Positions 16,540 through 25,122 are shown, counted from the first letter of the stretch. The stretch is DNA of 64,000 bases from Streptomyces sp. CB01580 (GCF_001905795.1 NZ_LIXJ01000025.1:28425-92424); one strand, 5' to 3'. Notes: a model not told the origin generated them from the sequence alone. Numbers and translations: made by a program.

Positions 16540-17934
16540 TCAGCCCTGCGGGCCGTTGCGCGGCACCGTCATCGTCACGCGCAGCCCGTGCGGTTCGTTG
16601 GCCGTGTAGTCGAGGGAGCCGCCGCCCGCGGCCAGGAGGGCCTTGGAGATGGAGAGTCCGAGACCCGACCCCTTCACGTTCTGGTGCTGCGTGCTGCGCC
16701 AGAACCGGTCCCCGACGCGTTCCAGCTCCTGCGGGGTGAGGCCGGGGCCGTGGTCGGCGACGACCACCGTGACGTCGTCGCGTCCGGAACCGACCGTGAC
16801 CAGGACCTCCTCCCCGGCGGGGGTGAACTTGAGCGCGTTGTCGATGACGGCGTCGAGGGCGCTCGACAGCGCGATGGGGTCCGTCCAGGCCGTCACCGCG
16901 GTCGGTCCGTCCGACCGGAGCCGCACCCCCTTGTCGTCGGCGACCGGACGCCAGGAGGCGACACGTTCCTCCGTGAGCGCGCCGATGTCCGTGAGTCGCA
17001 GGTCGGCCGCGGCGTGCTCGGCGAGCGCCAGGTCGAGCAGGTCGTCCAGGACCTGTGCGAGGCGCTTGCCCTCCGTGCGCACGGAGGCGATCTCCTCGTT
17101 GCCCTCGGGGAGTTCGAGCGCGAGGAGCTCGATCCGCAGCAACAACGCGGAGAGAGGGTTGCGCAGTTGGTGCGAGGCGTCGGCGACGAAGGCGCGCTGC
17201 TGCTCCAGCACGCTCTCGACGTTGTCGGCCATCTCGTTGAACGAGCGGGCCAGACGCCTGAGTTCGGGCGGGCCGCCGGAGGCCGCGACCCTCGACCTCA
17301 TCCGGCCGCTGGCGATGTCGTGGGTGGCCGCGTCCAGGGTCCGTACCGGCAGCAGCACCCAGCCGGTGAGTCTGATCGCGGCGCCGACCGCCACCAGCAT
17401 GGCGATCGCCTCGCCCGCGGCGATCAGCAGCCAGCCGCGCAGCGTGCGCGCGCGCATCTCGGACGTGGGCGAGTCGATGACCACGACGGCGACGACGTCG
17501 CCGTCCCGTACGACGGGCGAGGCGATGACGATCCTGCCCCGCTGCCAGGGCCAGACCTGCTGCGGATCGTGGCTGCGGCGCCCGAGGAGCGCCTCCTGGA
17601 ACGCCTCCCGCCCCTCCCCGTCCAGGGGCAGCTGCCAGTCCGCCGGGGCCTTGGCCATGGCGCTGTCGTCGCGGTAGAGGACGCCGGCGTGGATGCCGTA
17701 CACCGAGTCATAGGTGTCGAGTTCGCCCCTCAGGGTGTCGCGTCGCTCCTCGTAGCCGGGAGTGCGTTCGGCGACGAACTGGGCGAGCGCGGCGAACCGC
17801 GCGGCGTCGTCGATGCGGTCGATGACGACGCGCTGCTGCTCGGCGTTGGCCACGCTCACGGCCAGCGGGAAGCCGAGGGCGAGCAGCACGCTCGCCATGA
17901 GCACGATGAGAAGGGGAAGCAGCCGGGTGCGCAC
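16540..17934 (-). CDS. gluK: Sensor histidine kinase GluK
   Basis: 464-residue transmembrane kinase. TM1 about residues 5-27, extracellular sensor about 28-165, TM2 about 168-190, HAMP about 190-245, HisKA with phospho-acceptor His in ADASHQLRNPLS (about 252), then HATPase_c with N-box DNALKFTP, DHGPGL and GSGLGLSISK. Its position beside gluR and divergent from gluABCD matches the GluR-GluK system reported in S. coelicolor to sense extracellular glutamate and control gluABCD. GTG start 34 nt after the gluR stop, so co-transcribed. Ligand is taken from the orthologue, not from this sequence. Confidence 0.88.
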   Translation of the reverse strand: MRTRLLPLLIVLMASVLLALGFPLAVSVANAEQQRVVIDRIDDAARFAALAQFVAERTPGYEERRDTLRGELDTYDSVYGIHAGVLYRDDSAMAKAPADWQLPLDGEGREAFQEALLGRRSHDPQQVWPWQRGRIVIASPVVRDGDVVAVVVIDSPTSEMRARTLRGWLLIAAGEAIAMLVAVGAAIRLTGWVLLPVRTLDAATHDIASGRMRSRVAASGGPPELRRLARSFNEMADNVESVLEQQRAFVADASHQLRNPLSALLLRIELLALELPEGNEEIASVRTEGKRLAQVLDDLLDLALAEHAAADLRLTDIGALTEERVASWRPVADDKGVRLRSDGPTAVTAWTDPIALSSALDAVIDNALKFTPAGEEVLVTVGSGRDDVTVVVADHGPGLTPQELERVGDRFWRSTQHQNVKGSGLGLSISKALLAAGGGSLDYTANEPHGLRVTMTVPRNGPQG

Positions 17935-17968
17935 CTGGGACGTAGGCCTCTGTTCGTCTCCGCCGCCG

Positions 17969-18661
17969 CTACGCGGCCGGGTCGACGAGGCGGTAGCCCA
18001 CCCCGCGCACCGTCTCGATCAGTGCGGGCAGCCGCAGCTTGGAACGCAGGGACGCGACGTGCACTTCGAGCGTGCGGCCCGTGCCCTCCCAACTCGTGCG
18101 CCACACCTCGCTGATGATCTGCTCCCTGCGGAAGACCACACCGGGCCGCTGGGCCAGCAGCGCGAGCAGATCGAACTCCTTGCGGGTGAGCTGGATCTCC
18201 GAACCGTCCACACTGACCCGGCGGGTCGGCAGCTCGATCCGGACGTTCCCCAGGCGCAGCGCGGCGACCGGTGTGGACACGGTGTCCTCGCCGACCGACG
18301 TGCGCCGGCTGACGGCGTGGATGCGGGCGAGGAGTTCGCCGGTGTCGTACGGCTTGACCACGTAGTCGTCGGCCCCGAGGTTGAGGCCGTGGATCCGCGA
18401 ACGGACATCGGCGCGGGCGGTCACCATGATGACCGGTGTGGACGTGCGCTTGCGGATCTTCCCGCACACCTCGTAGCCGTCCTGGTCGGGCAGGCCGAGG
18501 TCGAGGAGCACCACGCCGAAGGGTTCCGTGTCCGCGGGCAGCAGCGCCTGGAGCGCGTCCTCGCCGGTGCGTGCGTGCACGACCTGGAAGCCGTGCCGGG
18601 CGAGTATCGCGGAGAGCGCGGCCGCGACGTGGTTGTCGTCCTCGACGAGCAGCAGTCTCAT
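17969..18661 (-). CDS. gluR: OmpR-type response regulator GluR
   Basis: 230 residues. Receiver domain residues 1-115 with acidic pair EDD at 7-9, phosphorylated Asp in VVLLDLGLPD (about 51) and conserved Lys in VVKPYD; winged-helix DNA-binding domain about 130-228 with LTRKEFDLLALLAQRPGVV and RTLEVHVASLRSKL. The ATG start has GGAGGG 6 nt upstream. Together with gluK it would activate the divergent glutamate importer. Confidence 0.88.
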   Translation of the reverse strand: MRLLLVEDDNHVAAALSAILARHGFQVVHARTGEDALQALLPADTEPFGVVLLDLGLPDQDGYEVCGKIRKRTSTPVIMVTARADVRSRIHGLNLGADDYVVKPYDTGELLARIHAVSRRTSVGEDTVSTPVAALRLGNVRIELPTRRVSVDGSEIQLTRKEFDLLALLAQRPGVVFRREQIISEVWRTSWEGTGRTLEVHVASLRSKLRLPALIETVRGVGYRLVDPAA

Positions 18662-19054
18662 GCGCCCTCCTTCCGTGGTGCGATGGTGCGGTGCCGGTCG
18701 CCGCGGGATGCCCGCGGCCACGGGTGTCCGTGCGGCGCGCGTGCGAAGCCCGTGCCGCTCCCGGTGTCGTGTTTCGTACGCCTCTGGTCACTTCCCCGTA
18801 CGGAGGTGTTTCACGTGATGGCGTACCAGGGCATCCACTCCGATGAGCGGTACGCCAGTCAAGAGCCCGCCCGTCGCATCGGGCCATCTGTTATCCACCC
18901 GGTACGCCCGGGGTGTCCCGCCCGCATCCCTGGTCACAGGGCGTGTCCGGGCGCCACCGGATCGTTATCCTCAATTCTCGCTCAGATGTGATGACGCTGG
19001 TCGCACCGCAACCCTAGGGTCCTTCCCAACCGAGGAGGACGGAGCAAGAAGCCG
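18662..19054. promoter_or_regulatory. Divergent control region gluRK / gluABCD
   Basis: 393 nt with no gene. It should contain both promoters and GluR sites. GGCGTACC (18820-18827) and GGTACGCC (18849-18856) form an 8-bp inverted repeat with 21-nt spacing, and GGTACGCC recurs near 18901-18908; these repeats are candidates for GluR binding. The gluA ribosome site (GAGGAGGACGGAGC) ends the region. Confidence 0.5.
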
Positions 19055-19840
19055 ATGAGCGGAGTTTCAGTGACCAAGGGCGCCGAGGACGCCGCACCCG
19101 CGGCGAACGACCTTGTCGTACTGAGCAACGTCAACAAGCACTTCGGCGCGCTGCATGTGCTCCAGGACATCGACCTGACCATCGCCCGCGGCGAGGTCGT
19201 GGTCGTCATCGGGCCCTCCGGGTCCGGGAAGTCCACGCTGTGCCGCACGATCAACCGCTTGGAGACGATCGACTCGGGCGACATCTCGATCGACGGCAAG
19301 CCGCTGCCGCAGGAGGGCCGGGAGCTGGCACGGCTGCGTGCCGATGTCGGGATGGTTTTCCAGTCGTTCAATCTCTTCGCGCACAAGACGGTGCTCGAGA
19401 ACGTGATGCTGGGTCAGATAAAGGTCCGCAAGACCGACAAGAAGGCCGCCGAGGACAAGGCCCGTTCGCTGCTGGAGCGGGTGGGAGTCGCGACGCAGGC
19501 CGACAAGTACCCGGCCCAGCTCTCCGGCGGTCAGCAGCAACGCGTGGCCATCGCCCGGGCGTTGGCGATGGATCCCAAGGTGATCCTCTTCGACGAGCCG
19601 ACCTCCGCGCTCGACCCGGAGATGATCAACGAGGTGCTGGACGTCATGCAGCAGCTCGCCCGGGAGGGCATGACGATGGTCGTGGTCACGCACGAGATGG
19701 GCTTCGCGCGTTCGGCCGCGAACCGGGTCGTCTTCATGGCGGACGGGAAGATCGTCGAAGAGGCCACGCCCGACCAGTTCTTCAGCAACCCGCGCAGCGA
19801 CCGGGCCAAGGACTTCCTCTCGAAGATCCTTCACCACTGA
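19055..19840 (+). CDS. gluA: Glutamate ABC importer, ATP-binding protein GluA
   Basis: 261-residue ATPase of the polar amino acid uptake family. Walker A GPSGSGKST (about residue 55), Q-loop FQSFNLF, signature LSGGQQQR, Walker B VILFDEPTSAL, H-loop VVVTHEM. First gene of the four-gene operon. The ATG start has GGAG about 10 nt upstream; a GTG five codons later, with GGAG 5 nt upstream, is a possible alternative start. Powers the GluC-GluD channel in the cytoplasmic membrane. Confidence 0.95.
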   Translation: MSGVSVTKGAEDAAPAANDLVVLSNVNKHFGALHVLQDIDLTIARGEVVVVIGPSGSGKSTLCRTINRLETIDSGDISIDGKPLPQEGRELARLRADVGMVFQSFNLFAHKTVLENVMLGQIKVRKTDKKAAEDKARSLLERVGVATQADKYPAQLSGGQQQRVAIARALAMDPKVILFDEPTSALDPEMINEVLDVMQQLAREGMTMVVVTHEMGFARSAANRVVFMADGKIVEEATPDQFFSNPRSDRAKDFLSKILHH

Positions 19841-19856
19841 TCGGAACCGATCGACC

Positions 19857-19886
19857 GGAATCGATCGGCCCGAGCCGATCGATTCC
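19857..19886 (+). other. Intercistronic hairpin gluA-gluB
   Basis: Perfect 13-bp arms GGAATCGATCGGC / GCCGATCGATTCC with a CCGA loop, 16 nt after gluA. A second small stem (GCCGGT 19892-19897 with ACCGGC 19904-19909) follows. Such elements often stabilise the binding-protein mRNA or reduce readthrough, letting gluB be more abundant than the ATPase. Confidence 0.65.
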
Positions 19887-19947
19887 TCACCGCCGGTCCG
19901 TGAACCGGCCGGTCACCCGCATCGCGTCAACTTTAGGGAATGTCATC

Positions 19948-20790
19948 ATGCAGCTTCGTAAGGTCACCGCCGCCTCGGCCGCCGTGCTCGCTCTCGCCCT
20001 GACCGCCACCGCCTGTGGTTCCGACAAGAAGGACGGCGGTTCGGCCGGTTCGGGCAGCGGAAAGATCACCATCGGCATCAAGATCGACCAGCCCGGTCTG
20101 GGGCTGAAGACGCCGGACGGCAAGTACACCGGCTTCGACGTCGACGTCGCCACGTACGTCGCCAAGGAGCTCGGCTACGACGCCAAGGACATCGTCTTCA
20201 AGGAGACCAAGAGCGCCGACCGCGAGACGGCGATCGAGCGCGGTGATGTGAAGTTCATCGCCGCCACCTACTCGATCAACGACGAGCGTCTGAAGAAGGT
20301 CGACTTCGCCGGCCCGTACCTGCTGGCGCACCAGGACATCCTGGTCCGCGCCGACGACGACTCGATCAAGTCGCCGGAGGACCTGAACAGCAAGAACCTG
20401 TGCTCGGTCGCCGGTTCCACCTCGGCACAGAACGTCAAGGACAAGCTGGCCCCGAAGGCGGAGCTCCAGACCTACGGCGGCTACTCGGAGTGCCTGACCG
20501 GCCTGGAGAACAAGGTCATCGACGCCCTGACCACCGACGACTCCATCCTGGCGGGCTACGCCTCGCAGAAGGAGTTCCAGGGCAAGTTCAAGCTGGCCGG
20601 CTTCAAGATGACCAACGAGAACTACGGCATCGGCCTGAAGAAGGGCGACGCCGACCTCAAGAAGAAGATCGACGACGCGCTCACCAAGATGGTCTCGGAC
20701 GGTTCCTGGGACAAGGCCGTGAAGGACAACTTCGGCCCGGCGAACTACAAGAACGAGCCCGCCCCGAAGATCGGCAACGTCGTCAAGTGA
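19948..20790 (+). CDS. gluB: Glutamate-binding lipoprotein GluB
   Basis: 280 residues. Signal peptide with lipobox LTATAC (Cys about 26), then a Gly/Ser linker and a type-2 periplasmic-binding domain (SBP_bac_3): KITIGIKIDQPGLGLK, YTGFDVDVATYVAKELG, FIAATYSINDERLKKVDFAGPY. Captures glutamate outside the membrane and delivers it to GluC-GluD. Codon use is even more biased to C-ending codons and Lys AAG than neighbours, fitting high expression. ATG start chosen at the signal peptide. Confidence 0.95.
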   Translation: MQLRKVTAASAAVLALALTATACGSDKKDGGSAGSGSGKITIGIKIDQPGLGLKTPDGKYTGFDVDVATYVAKELGYDAKDIVFKETKSADRETAIERGDVKFIAATYSINDERLKKVDFAGPYLLAHQDILVRADDDSIKSPEDLNSKNLCSVAGSTSAQNVKDKLAPKAELQTYGGYSECLTGLENKVIDALTTDDSILAGYASQKEFQGKFKLAGFKMTNENYGIGLKKGDADLKKKIDDALTKMVSDGSWDKAVKDNFGPANYKNEPAPKIGNVVK

Positions 20791-20804
20791 AGCAGGGCTG
20801 ACCG

Positions 20805-20833
20805 GGCGCGCCGTCCGTGAACGACGGCGCGCC
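20805..20833 (+). other. Intercistronic hairpin gluB-gluC
   Basis: Perfect 11-bp arms GGCGCGCCGTC / GACGGCGCGCC around a 7-nt loop, 14 nt after gluB. Together with the hairpins before gluB it brackets the binding-protein cistron. Confidence 0.65.
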
Positions 20834-20869
20834 GAGCCCTCCCTCCGACACGCGGAAGCGCGGGAGATC

Positions 20870-21535
20870 GTGTTCGACTTTCTTGAAGGTTACGACCTGC
20901 TGGGGGCCTTCTGGGTGACGGTGCAGCTCACCGTCTACTCCGCCCTCGGCTCCCTCATATGGGGAACGCTACTGGCCGGCATGAGGGTCAGCCCGGTCCC
21001 CCTGATGCGCGGCTTCGCCACCGCGTACGTCAATGTGGTCCGGAACATTCCGCTGACCGTGATCATTCTGTTCTCGTCCCTGGGTCTGTACTCGACGCTG
21101 GGCGTCAAGCTCGGTGCCGTGGGCACCGAAGACGTCAACTTCCGTCTGGCCGTGCTCGCCCTGGTCGCCTACACCGCGGCCTTCGTGTGCGAGGCGCTGC
21201 GCTCCGGCATCAACACGGTGCCGGTCGGCCAGGCGGAGGCGGCCCGTGCGCTCGGACTGAGCTTCACGCAGGTGCTGAGCCTGATCATCCTCCCCCAGGC
21301 GTTCCGTGCGGTGGTCAACCCGCTGTCCAACGTGCTGATCGCACTGACGAAGAACACCACGGTCGCCTCCGCGATCGGTGTCATCGAGGCCTCGTACCTG
21401 ATGAAGGACATGATCGAGGCCGAGGCCCAGCTGATCCTGATCTCGCTGGTCTTCGCGTTCGGCTTCGTCGTTCTGACCCTCCCGACCGGCCTGATCCTGG
21501 GCTGGGTGAGCAAGAAGGTGGCGGTGAAGCGATGA
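20870..21535 (+). CDS. gluC: Glutamate ABC importer permease GluC
   Basis: 221 residues, five or so membrane helices, with the HisM/GlnP-type EAA loop EALRSGINTVPVGQAEAARALGLS that contacts the ATPase. GTG start preceded by GCGGGAGATC. Stop codon overlaps the gluD start (ATGA), implying translational coupling. Confidence 0.93.
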   Translation: MFDFLEGYDLLGAFWVTVQLTVYSALGSLIWGTLLAGMRVSPVPLMRGFATAYVNVVRNIPLTVIILFSSLGLYSTLGVKLGAVGTEDVNFRLAVLALVAYTAAFVCEALRSGINTVPVGQAEAARALGLSFTQVLSLIILPQAFRAVVNPLSNVLIALTKNTTVASAIGVIEASYLMKDMIEAEAQLILISLVFAFGFVVLTLPTGLILGWVSKKVAVKR

Positions 21536-22431
21536 GTTCCGTCCTCTACGACGCCCAGGGACCGCGCGCCAAGCAGCGGAACGTCCTGTACACGGTGCTG
21601 TTCGTCCTGGGCGCCGCGGCCGTGGCGTGGTGGGTGTACGACGGCCTGGCCGAGAAGCACCAGCTCGACTGGATCAAGTGGGAGCCCTTCTTCACCAGCT
21701 CCCAGCCGTGGGAGACGTTCATCTGGCCCGGTCTCCAGAACACGCTCAAAGCGGCGTTCTTCGCCCTGATCATCGCGCTGCCGCTGGGTGCCCTGTTCGG
21801 TATCGGCAGACTGTCGGACCACCGCTGGGTGCGGATGCCGGCCGGCTTCGTCGTGGAGCTCTTCCGCGCCGTGCCCGTGCTGATCCTGATGATCGTCGCG
21901 AACGCGGTGTACGCGGAGTACACCACCATCGACACCGACGTGCGTCCGCTGTACGCCGTGGTGACCGGTCTGGTGCTGTACAACTTCTCCGTGCTCGCCG
22001 AGATCGTGCGGGCCGGCATCGAGTCCCTGCCGAAGGGTCAGGCGGAGGCGGCCAAGGCGCTCGGCATGCGCAAGGGCCAGGTCATGGTGTTCGTACTGCT
22101 GCCACAGGCGGTGACGGCCATGCTGCCGGCGATCGTCAGCCAGCTCGTCGTCATCGTGAAGGACACCGCGCTCGGTGGCGCCATGATGACCTTCCCCGAG
22201 CTGCTGGCGTCGGTCCGTCCGATGAGCGCCAACTACGGCGCCAACACCATCGCGTGCTTCACCGTCATTGCCGTGATCTTCGTGGCACTGAACTTCGCGC
22301 TCACCTCGTTCGCGAGCTGGCTGGAGCGGTGGCTGCGGCGCAACAAGAAGAGCAAGGGAACCGCGCCGGGGGGCGCACCGGAGACCGTCGGTGAGCCGGC
22401 GCTCGTCGTCGACGACGGGCGCGCCGTCTGA
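21532..22431 (+). CDS. gluD: Glutamate ABC importer permease GluD
   Basis: 299 residues, longer than GluC: an N-terminal helix (about 20-40) and an extracellular segment precede the permease core, whose EAA loop is EIVRAGIESLPKGQAEAAKALGMR. A charged cytoplasmic tail (WLRRNKKSKG) and disordered C-terminus follow. Starts within the gluC stop codon. Forms the channel with GluC. Confidence 0.93.
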   Translation: MSSVLYDAQGPRAKQRNVLYTVLFVLGAAAVAWWVYDGLAEKHQLDWIKWEPFFTSSQPWETFIWPGLQNTLKAAFFALIIALPLGALFGIGRLSDHRWVRMPAGFVVELFRAVPVLILMIVANAVYAEYTTIDTDVRPLYAVVTGLVLYNFSVLAEIVRAGIESLPKGQAEAAKALGMRKGQVMVFVLLPQAVTAMLPAIVSQLVVIVKDTALGGAMMTFPELLASVRPMSANYGANTIACFTVIAVIFVALNFALTSFASWLERWLRRNKKSKGTAPGGAPETVGEPALVVDDGRAV

Positions 22432-22453
22432 CGGTTCGTCGCATCGTATGCCT

Positions 22454-22485
22454 GAGGGGCGGTGGCTGATCAGCCACCGCCCCTC
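22454..22485 (+). terminator. Terminator of the gluABCD operon
   Basis: Perfect 32-nt palindrome, arms GAGGGGCGGTGGCTGA and complement with essentially no loop, 22 nt after gluD. Confidence 0.8.
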
Positions 22486-22658
22486 GCCGTCGTCCGGCGT
22501 CGCTTGACGCGGGCACCGGCAGTAGGTTGCATACGTTCTGTGATCGCGCCCCCTGCACCCTTCGCCGCCACACCTCCTCCATGCCCTGTCACGGTGCCGG
22601 GCCGTGCCTTTCTGCCGCCCGTGTCCGCACCGAGCGCCCCGGTCCGAGGAGTTGCCCC

Positions 22659-24299
22659 GTGGACCCGGTGATCGTCGTCGGCGCGGGACCGGTCGGTCTG
22701 GCGCTGTCGCTCGCCCTCGCCGCCCAGGGTGTGCCCTCCGTTCTCCTCGACGAGGACCCGGGCCGGGACGAGACGCGCCCCGCTCGGACCGTGATCCTGC
22801 GCGAGGACACCGCTGACCTGGTCGAACGGCTGGGCTGCACGGCGCTTGGGCACGAGGGCGCGCGGTGGTCCGGGTGGCGGTCCATGCGGCGCAGGCAACT
22901 GGTGCGTGAACTGCCCCTGGGCACGGGCGAAGGCCGGGGCCGGGACGAGGACGTCGCCGACGACGATCCGCCGCCCCCCTCCCCCGTCCACCTGCCGCAG
23001 CACACCCTGACCCGCGGACTGCGGGACGCGGTCGCCACGCAGGAACTCGTACGGGTGGTGCCGTACAGCCGGGTCGACCGGCTCGAACAGGACGCCACCG
23101 GCGTCACGGTGCACACCAGGGAGCCGAACGCCACGTGGTGGCGCGGGAGTTACGTGGTGGGCTGCGACGGCGCCCGGTCCACCGTGCGCAAGCTCCTCGA
23201 CATCCGCTTCCCGGGACGCACGGCGGTGGAGCGCCATGCCGTCGCCGCGCTGCGCACCGAACTCCCCTGGCCGGGGCAGGCCGTGCTGCACCGGCTGCCG
23301 CCGTGGCGCACCGGCGGCGCCGAGGTGACCGCGCGTCCGCTCCCGGACGGCGTCTGGCGGCTGGACTGGCTGCTGCCGCCGCGCGGCGAACTGGTCACCC
23401 CGGACGCCCTGATCACCCGCATCCGGGACACCCTGGCCGGCTGGTGCGGCGAGACGCCGCCGTACGAACTGCTGGACACCGGCGTGTACACGCTGCACCA
23501 CCGGCTCGCCCTGCGCTGGCGGGCCGACCGGGCCTTCCTGGCCGGGGACGCCGCCCATCTGCTGGGCGCGCTGGGCACCCAGGGGCTCGACGAGGGGGTG
23601 CGGGACGCCGAGAACCTCGCCTGGAAACTGGCGCACGCCTGGCACCAGGGCGCCTCGGACGTGCTGCTCGACAGCTATCAGGCGGAACGGCGGGCCGCGG
23701 TGGCCGCGCGGCTGCGGGCCGCCGACCAGTCACTCCCGGTCCTGCGCGGCGGCGGGGGACTGCGGACCCTGGTCCCGGGGAGCGCACGGGGGCACGACTC
23801 CTTGCTCATGGACGGGCATCTGGGCCGGGGCCCCCTCGGCGCGCCCCCTTCGTACTCGCATTCGCCCCTTGCGCCCGCGCATGCCGAGGCGCACACCTCC
23901 GTGGGTACGCCCCCCGGTGCGCCGGTCATCGATGTGCGGGTGACGGCGCCCGACGGAACGACCGTACGGCTGCGCGAGCGGCTGGGGCTGGGGAACCTCC
24001 TGGTGCTCCTGGTGGCACCCGGCACCGGGGTGTGGGAACGGCGGCACTGGATGACCGCGGGGGTCATGCCCCGACTCGCCACGGCGGTCGACGCACTGCC
24101 GGTGCGGAGCGAACTTCTGGTGACGGAGAGCTATCCGGGGGCATCGGCGCACACCGTCCTGCTGATCAGGCCCGACGGTCATCTCGTGGCATCGTTCGGC
24201 GGAGTGCGGCCCCGGGAGCTCCACGCGGCGGCGGACGCGGTACGCGGCGGGGCGGTGCACACCACCGAGTGCTCCGACCGGACGGTGGACGTCAATTGA
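22659..24299 (+). CDS. FAD-dependent aromatic-ring monooxygenase (PheA/TfdB type)
   Basis: 546 residues. Rossmann FAD motif VVGAGPVGLAL at residues 5-15, the DG segment GCDGARSTVRKLL (about 167), and the GD motif AFLAGDAAHLLGALGTQGL (about 290) identify a group A flavin hydroxylase. The C-terminal third (about 420-546) resembles the thioredoxin-like domain of phenol and polyketide hydroxylases. ATG-less: GTG start with GAGGAG 7 nt upstream. No biosynthetic cluster surrounds it, so the substrate is unknown. It sits directly downstream of the glu operon terminator and upstream of the cysteine catabolism locus. Confidence 0.85.
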   Translation: MDPVIVVGAGPVGLALSLALAAQGVPSVLLDEDPGRDETRPARTVILREDTADLVERLGCTALGHEGARWSGWRSMRRRQLVRELPLGTGEGRGRDEDVADDDPPPPSPVHLPQHTLTRGLRDAVATQELVRVVPYSRVDRLEQDATGVTVHTREPNATWWRGSYVVGCDGARSTVRKLLDIRFPGRTAVERHAVAALRTELPWPGQAVLHRLPPWRTGGAEVTARPLPDGVWRLDWLLPPRGELVTPDALITRIRDTLAGWCGETPPYELLDTGVYTLHHRLALRWRADRAFLAGDAAHLLGALGTQGLDEGVRDAENLAWKLAHAWHQGASDVLLDSYQAERRAAVAARLRAADQSLPVLRGGGGLRTLVPGSARGHDSLLMDGHLGRGPLGAPPSYSHSPLAPAHAEAHTSVGTPPGAPVIDVRVTAPDGTTVRLRERLGLGNLLVLLVAPGTGVWERRHWMTAGVMPRLATAVDALPVRSELLVTESYPGASAHTVLLIRPDGHLVASFGGVRPRELHAAADAVRGGAVHTTECSDRTVDVN

Positions 24300-24370
24300 C
24301 CGCTGCCGGTCCGCGTGGTGTACTCCGGAACGTGACCGACACCGATGTGCGCCTGTGGCGGAGGGTCCAT

Positions 24371-24418
24371 ATGGACCTCGTCCGCTATGCGGGCTGCATG
24401 TGTCGCCCGTCCTGCTGA
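24371..24418 (+). CDS. Cysteine-rich leader peptide (MDLVRYAGCMCRPSC)
   Basis: 15-codon ORF ending C-M-C-R-P-S-C-stop, with three Cys codons (24395, 24401, 24413). GGAGG lies 6 nt before the ATG, a better ribosome site than most neighbours have. In-frame GTG codons upstream (24332, 24347) could add up to 13 residues but lack such a site. It is 74 nt upstream of the cysteine dioxygenase start. Cys-rich leader ORFs are known as cysteine-responsive attenuators in mycobacteria, upstream of sulfur genes. Here codons 13-15 contain CCGTCCTG (24407-24414), the exact complement of the dioxygenase ribosome site CAGGACGG (24479-24486). This suggests translation of the leader controls access to that site. 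Confidence 0.75.
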   Translation: MDLVRYAGCMCRPSC

Positions 24419-24486
24419 CTCGCCCCTCTCCTGCCGCGCCGTGCGCTCTTCCGTACGGCGTGCGCCCGCGCGAACCTTCAGGACGG
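24407..24486 (+). promoter_or_regulatory. Predicted leader/anti-Shine-Dalgarno switch before cysteine dioxygenase
   Basis: CCGTCCTG at 24407-24414 (inside the leader peptide codons Pro-Ser-Cys) pairs perfectly over 8 bp with CAGGACGG at 24479-24486 (ribosome site of the dioxygenase). The 64-nt loop between contains a local stem, CGCGCCGT (24435-24442) with ACGGCGTG (24455-24462). A ribosome completing the leader would cover the first arm and free the downstream site. The pairing is seen in the sequence; the regulatory meaning is inferred. Confidence 0.5.
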
Positions 24487-24492
24487 CTCTCC

Positions 24493-25122
24493 TTGTCTGC
24501 TCCTTCCACACCCTCCGCACCCCTGCCCGCCTCCACCGGTACCGAGTCCGTTTCCGGCTCGTCGGCCCGCACGGGTTCCGTTACGACGGCCACCGGTCCG
24601 GGTGCCGTCTCCGGGCCGACGACCGGTTCCGGTCCGTCGTCCGCCGAACTGCTCGACTTCGTCCGCCGGGCGGCCGCCGACCCCCGCATCGTCGCCTCGC
24701 TCCCCCTCGACCCCGAAGGGCGCACCTGGCTCCCGCTCGACGGCCCCGGCGGCAGTGAGGCGTGGCTGATCGGCTGGCCACCGGGCAGCGGCACCGGCTG
24801 GCACGACCACGCCGACTCGATCGGCGCATTCACCACCGCGACCGGCACCCTCAAGGAGTACTCGCTCGCCGCCCGGCTGCCCACCGACGGCTGGAAGACC
24901 CTGGAGCTCACCGACGGCATCGACCGTTCCCGTGTGCTGACCGCCGGTCGGGGCAGGACCTTCGGCCGTCACCACGTCCACGAGGTGCTGAACGAGTCCG
25001 CCACGGAGCATGCCGTCTCCGTCCACGCGTACTTCCCACCGCTGCCCCGGATCCGGCGCTACAGCCGAAACGGTTCCGTGCTCCGCCTCGAACAGGTGGA
25101 ACGGCCGGAGGACTGGCAGTGA
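24493..25122 (+). CDS. Cysteine dioxygenase (cupin)
   Basis: 209 residues. Oxidises cysteine to cysteine sulfinate with a mononuclear iron held by three His: GWHDHADSIGAF gives the HxH pair (about residue 101-103) and GRHHVHEVLN the third. The pattern is that of bacterial cysteine dioxygenases. The first 45 residues are Ser/Thr/Gly-rich and probably disordered. A TTG start is chosen because AGGACGG lies 9 nt upstream and the residues before it are encoded within the leader region; no ATG or GTG is better placed. The stop overlaps the rhodanese start (GTGA). Preceded by a cysteine-rich leader peptide, so probably controlled by cysteine supply. Confidence 0.85.
   Translation: MSAPSTPSAPLPASTGTESVSGSSARTGSVTTATGPGAVSGPTTGSGPSSAELLDFVRRAAADPRIVASLPLDPEGRTWLPLDGPGGSEAWLIGWPPGSGTGWHDHADSIGAFTTATGTLKEYSLAARLPTDGWKTLELTDGIDRSRVLTAGRGRTFGRHHVHEVLNESATEHAVSVHAYFPPLPRIRRYSRNGSVLRLEQVERPEDWQ

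Noticed and set aside
24332..24370. Longer versions of the cysteine leader starting at GTG 24332 or 24347
   Set aside because: Not excluded, but these starts have no good ribosome site while ATG 24371 has GGAGG at 6 nt.
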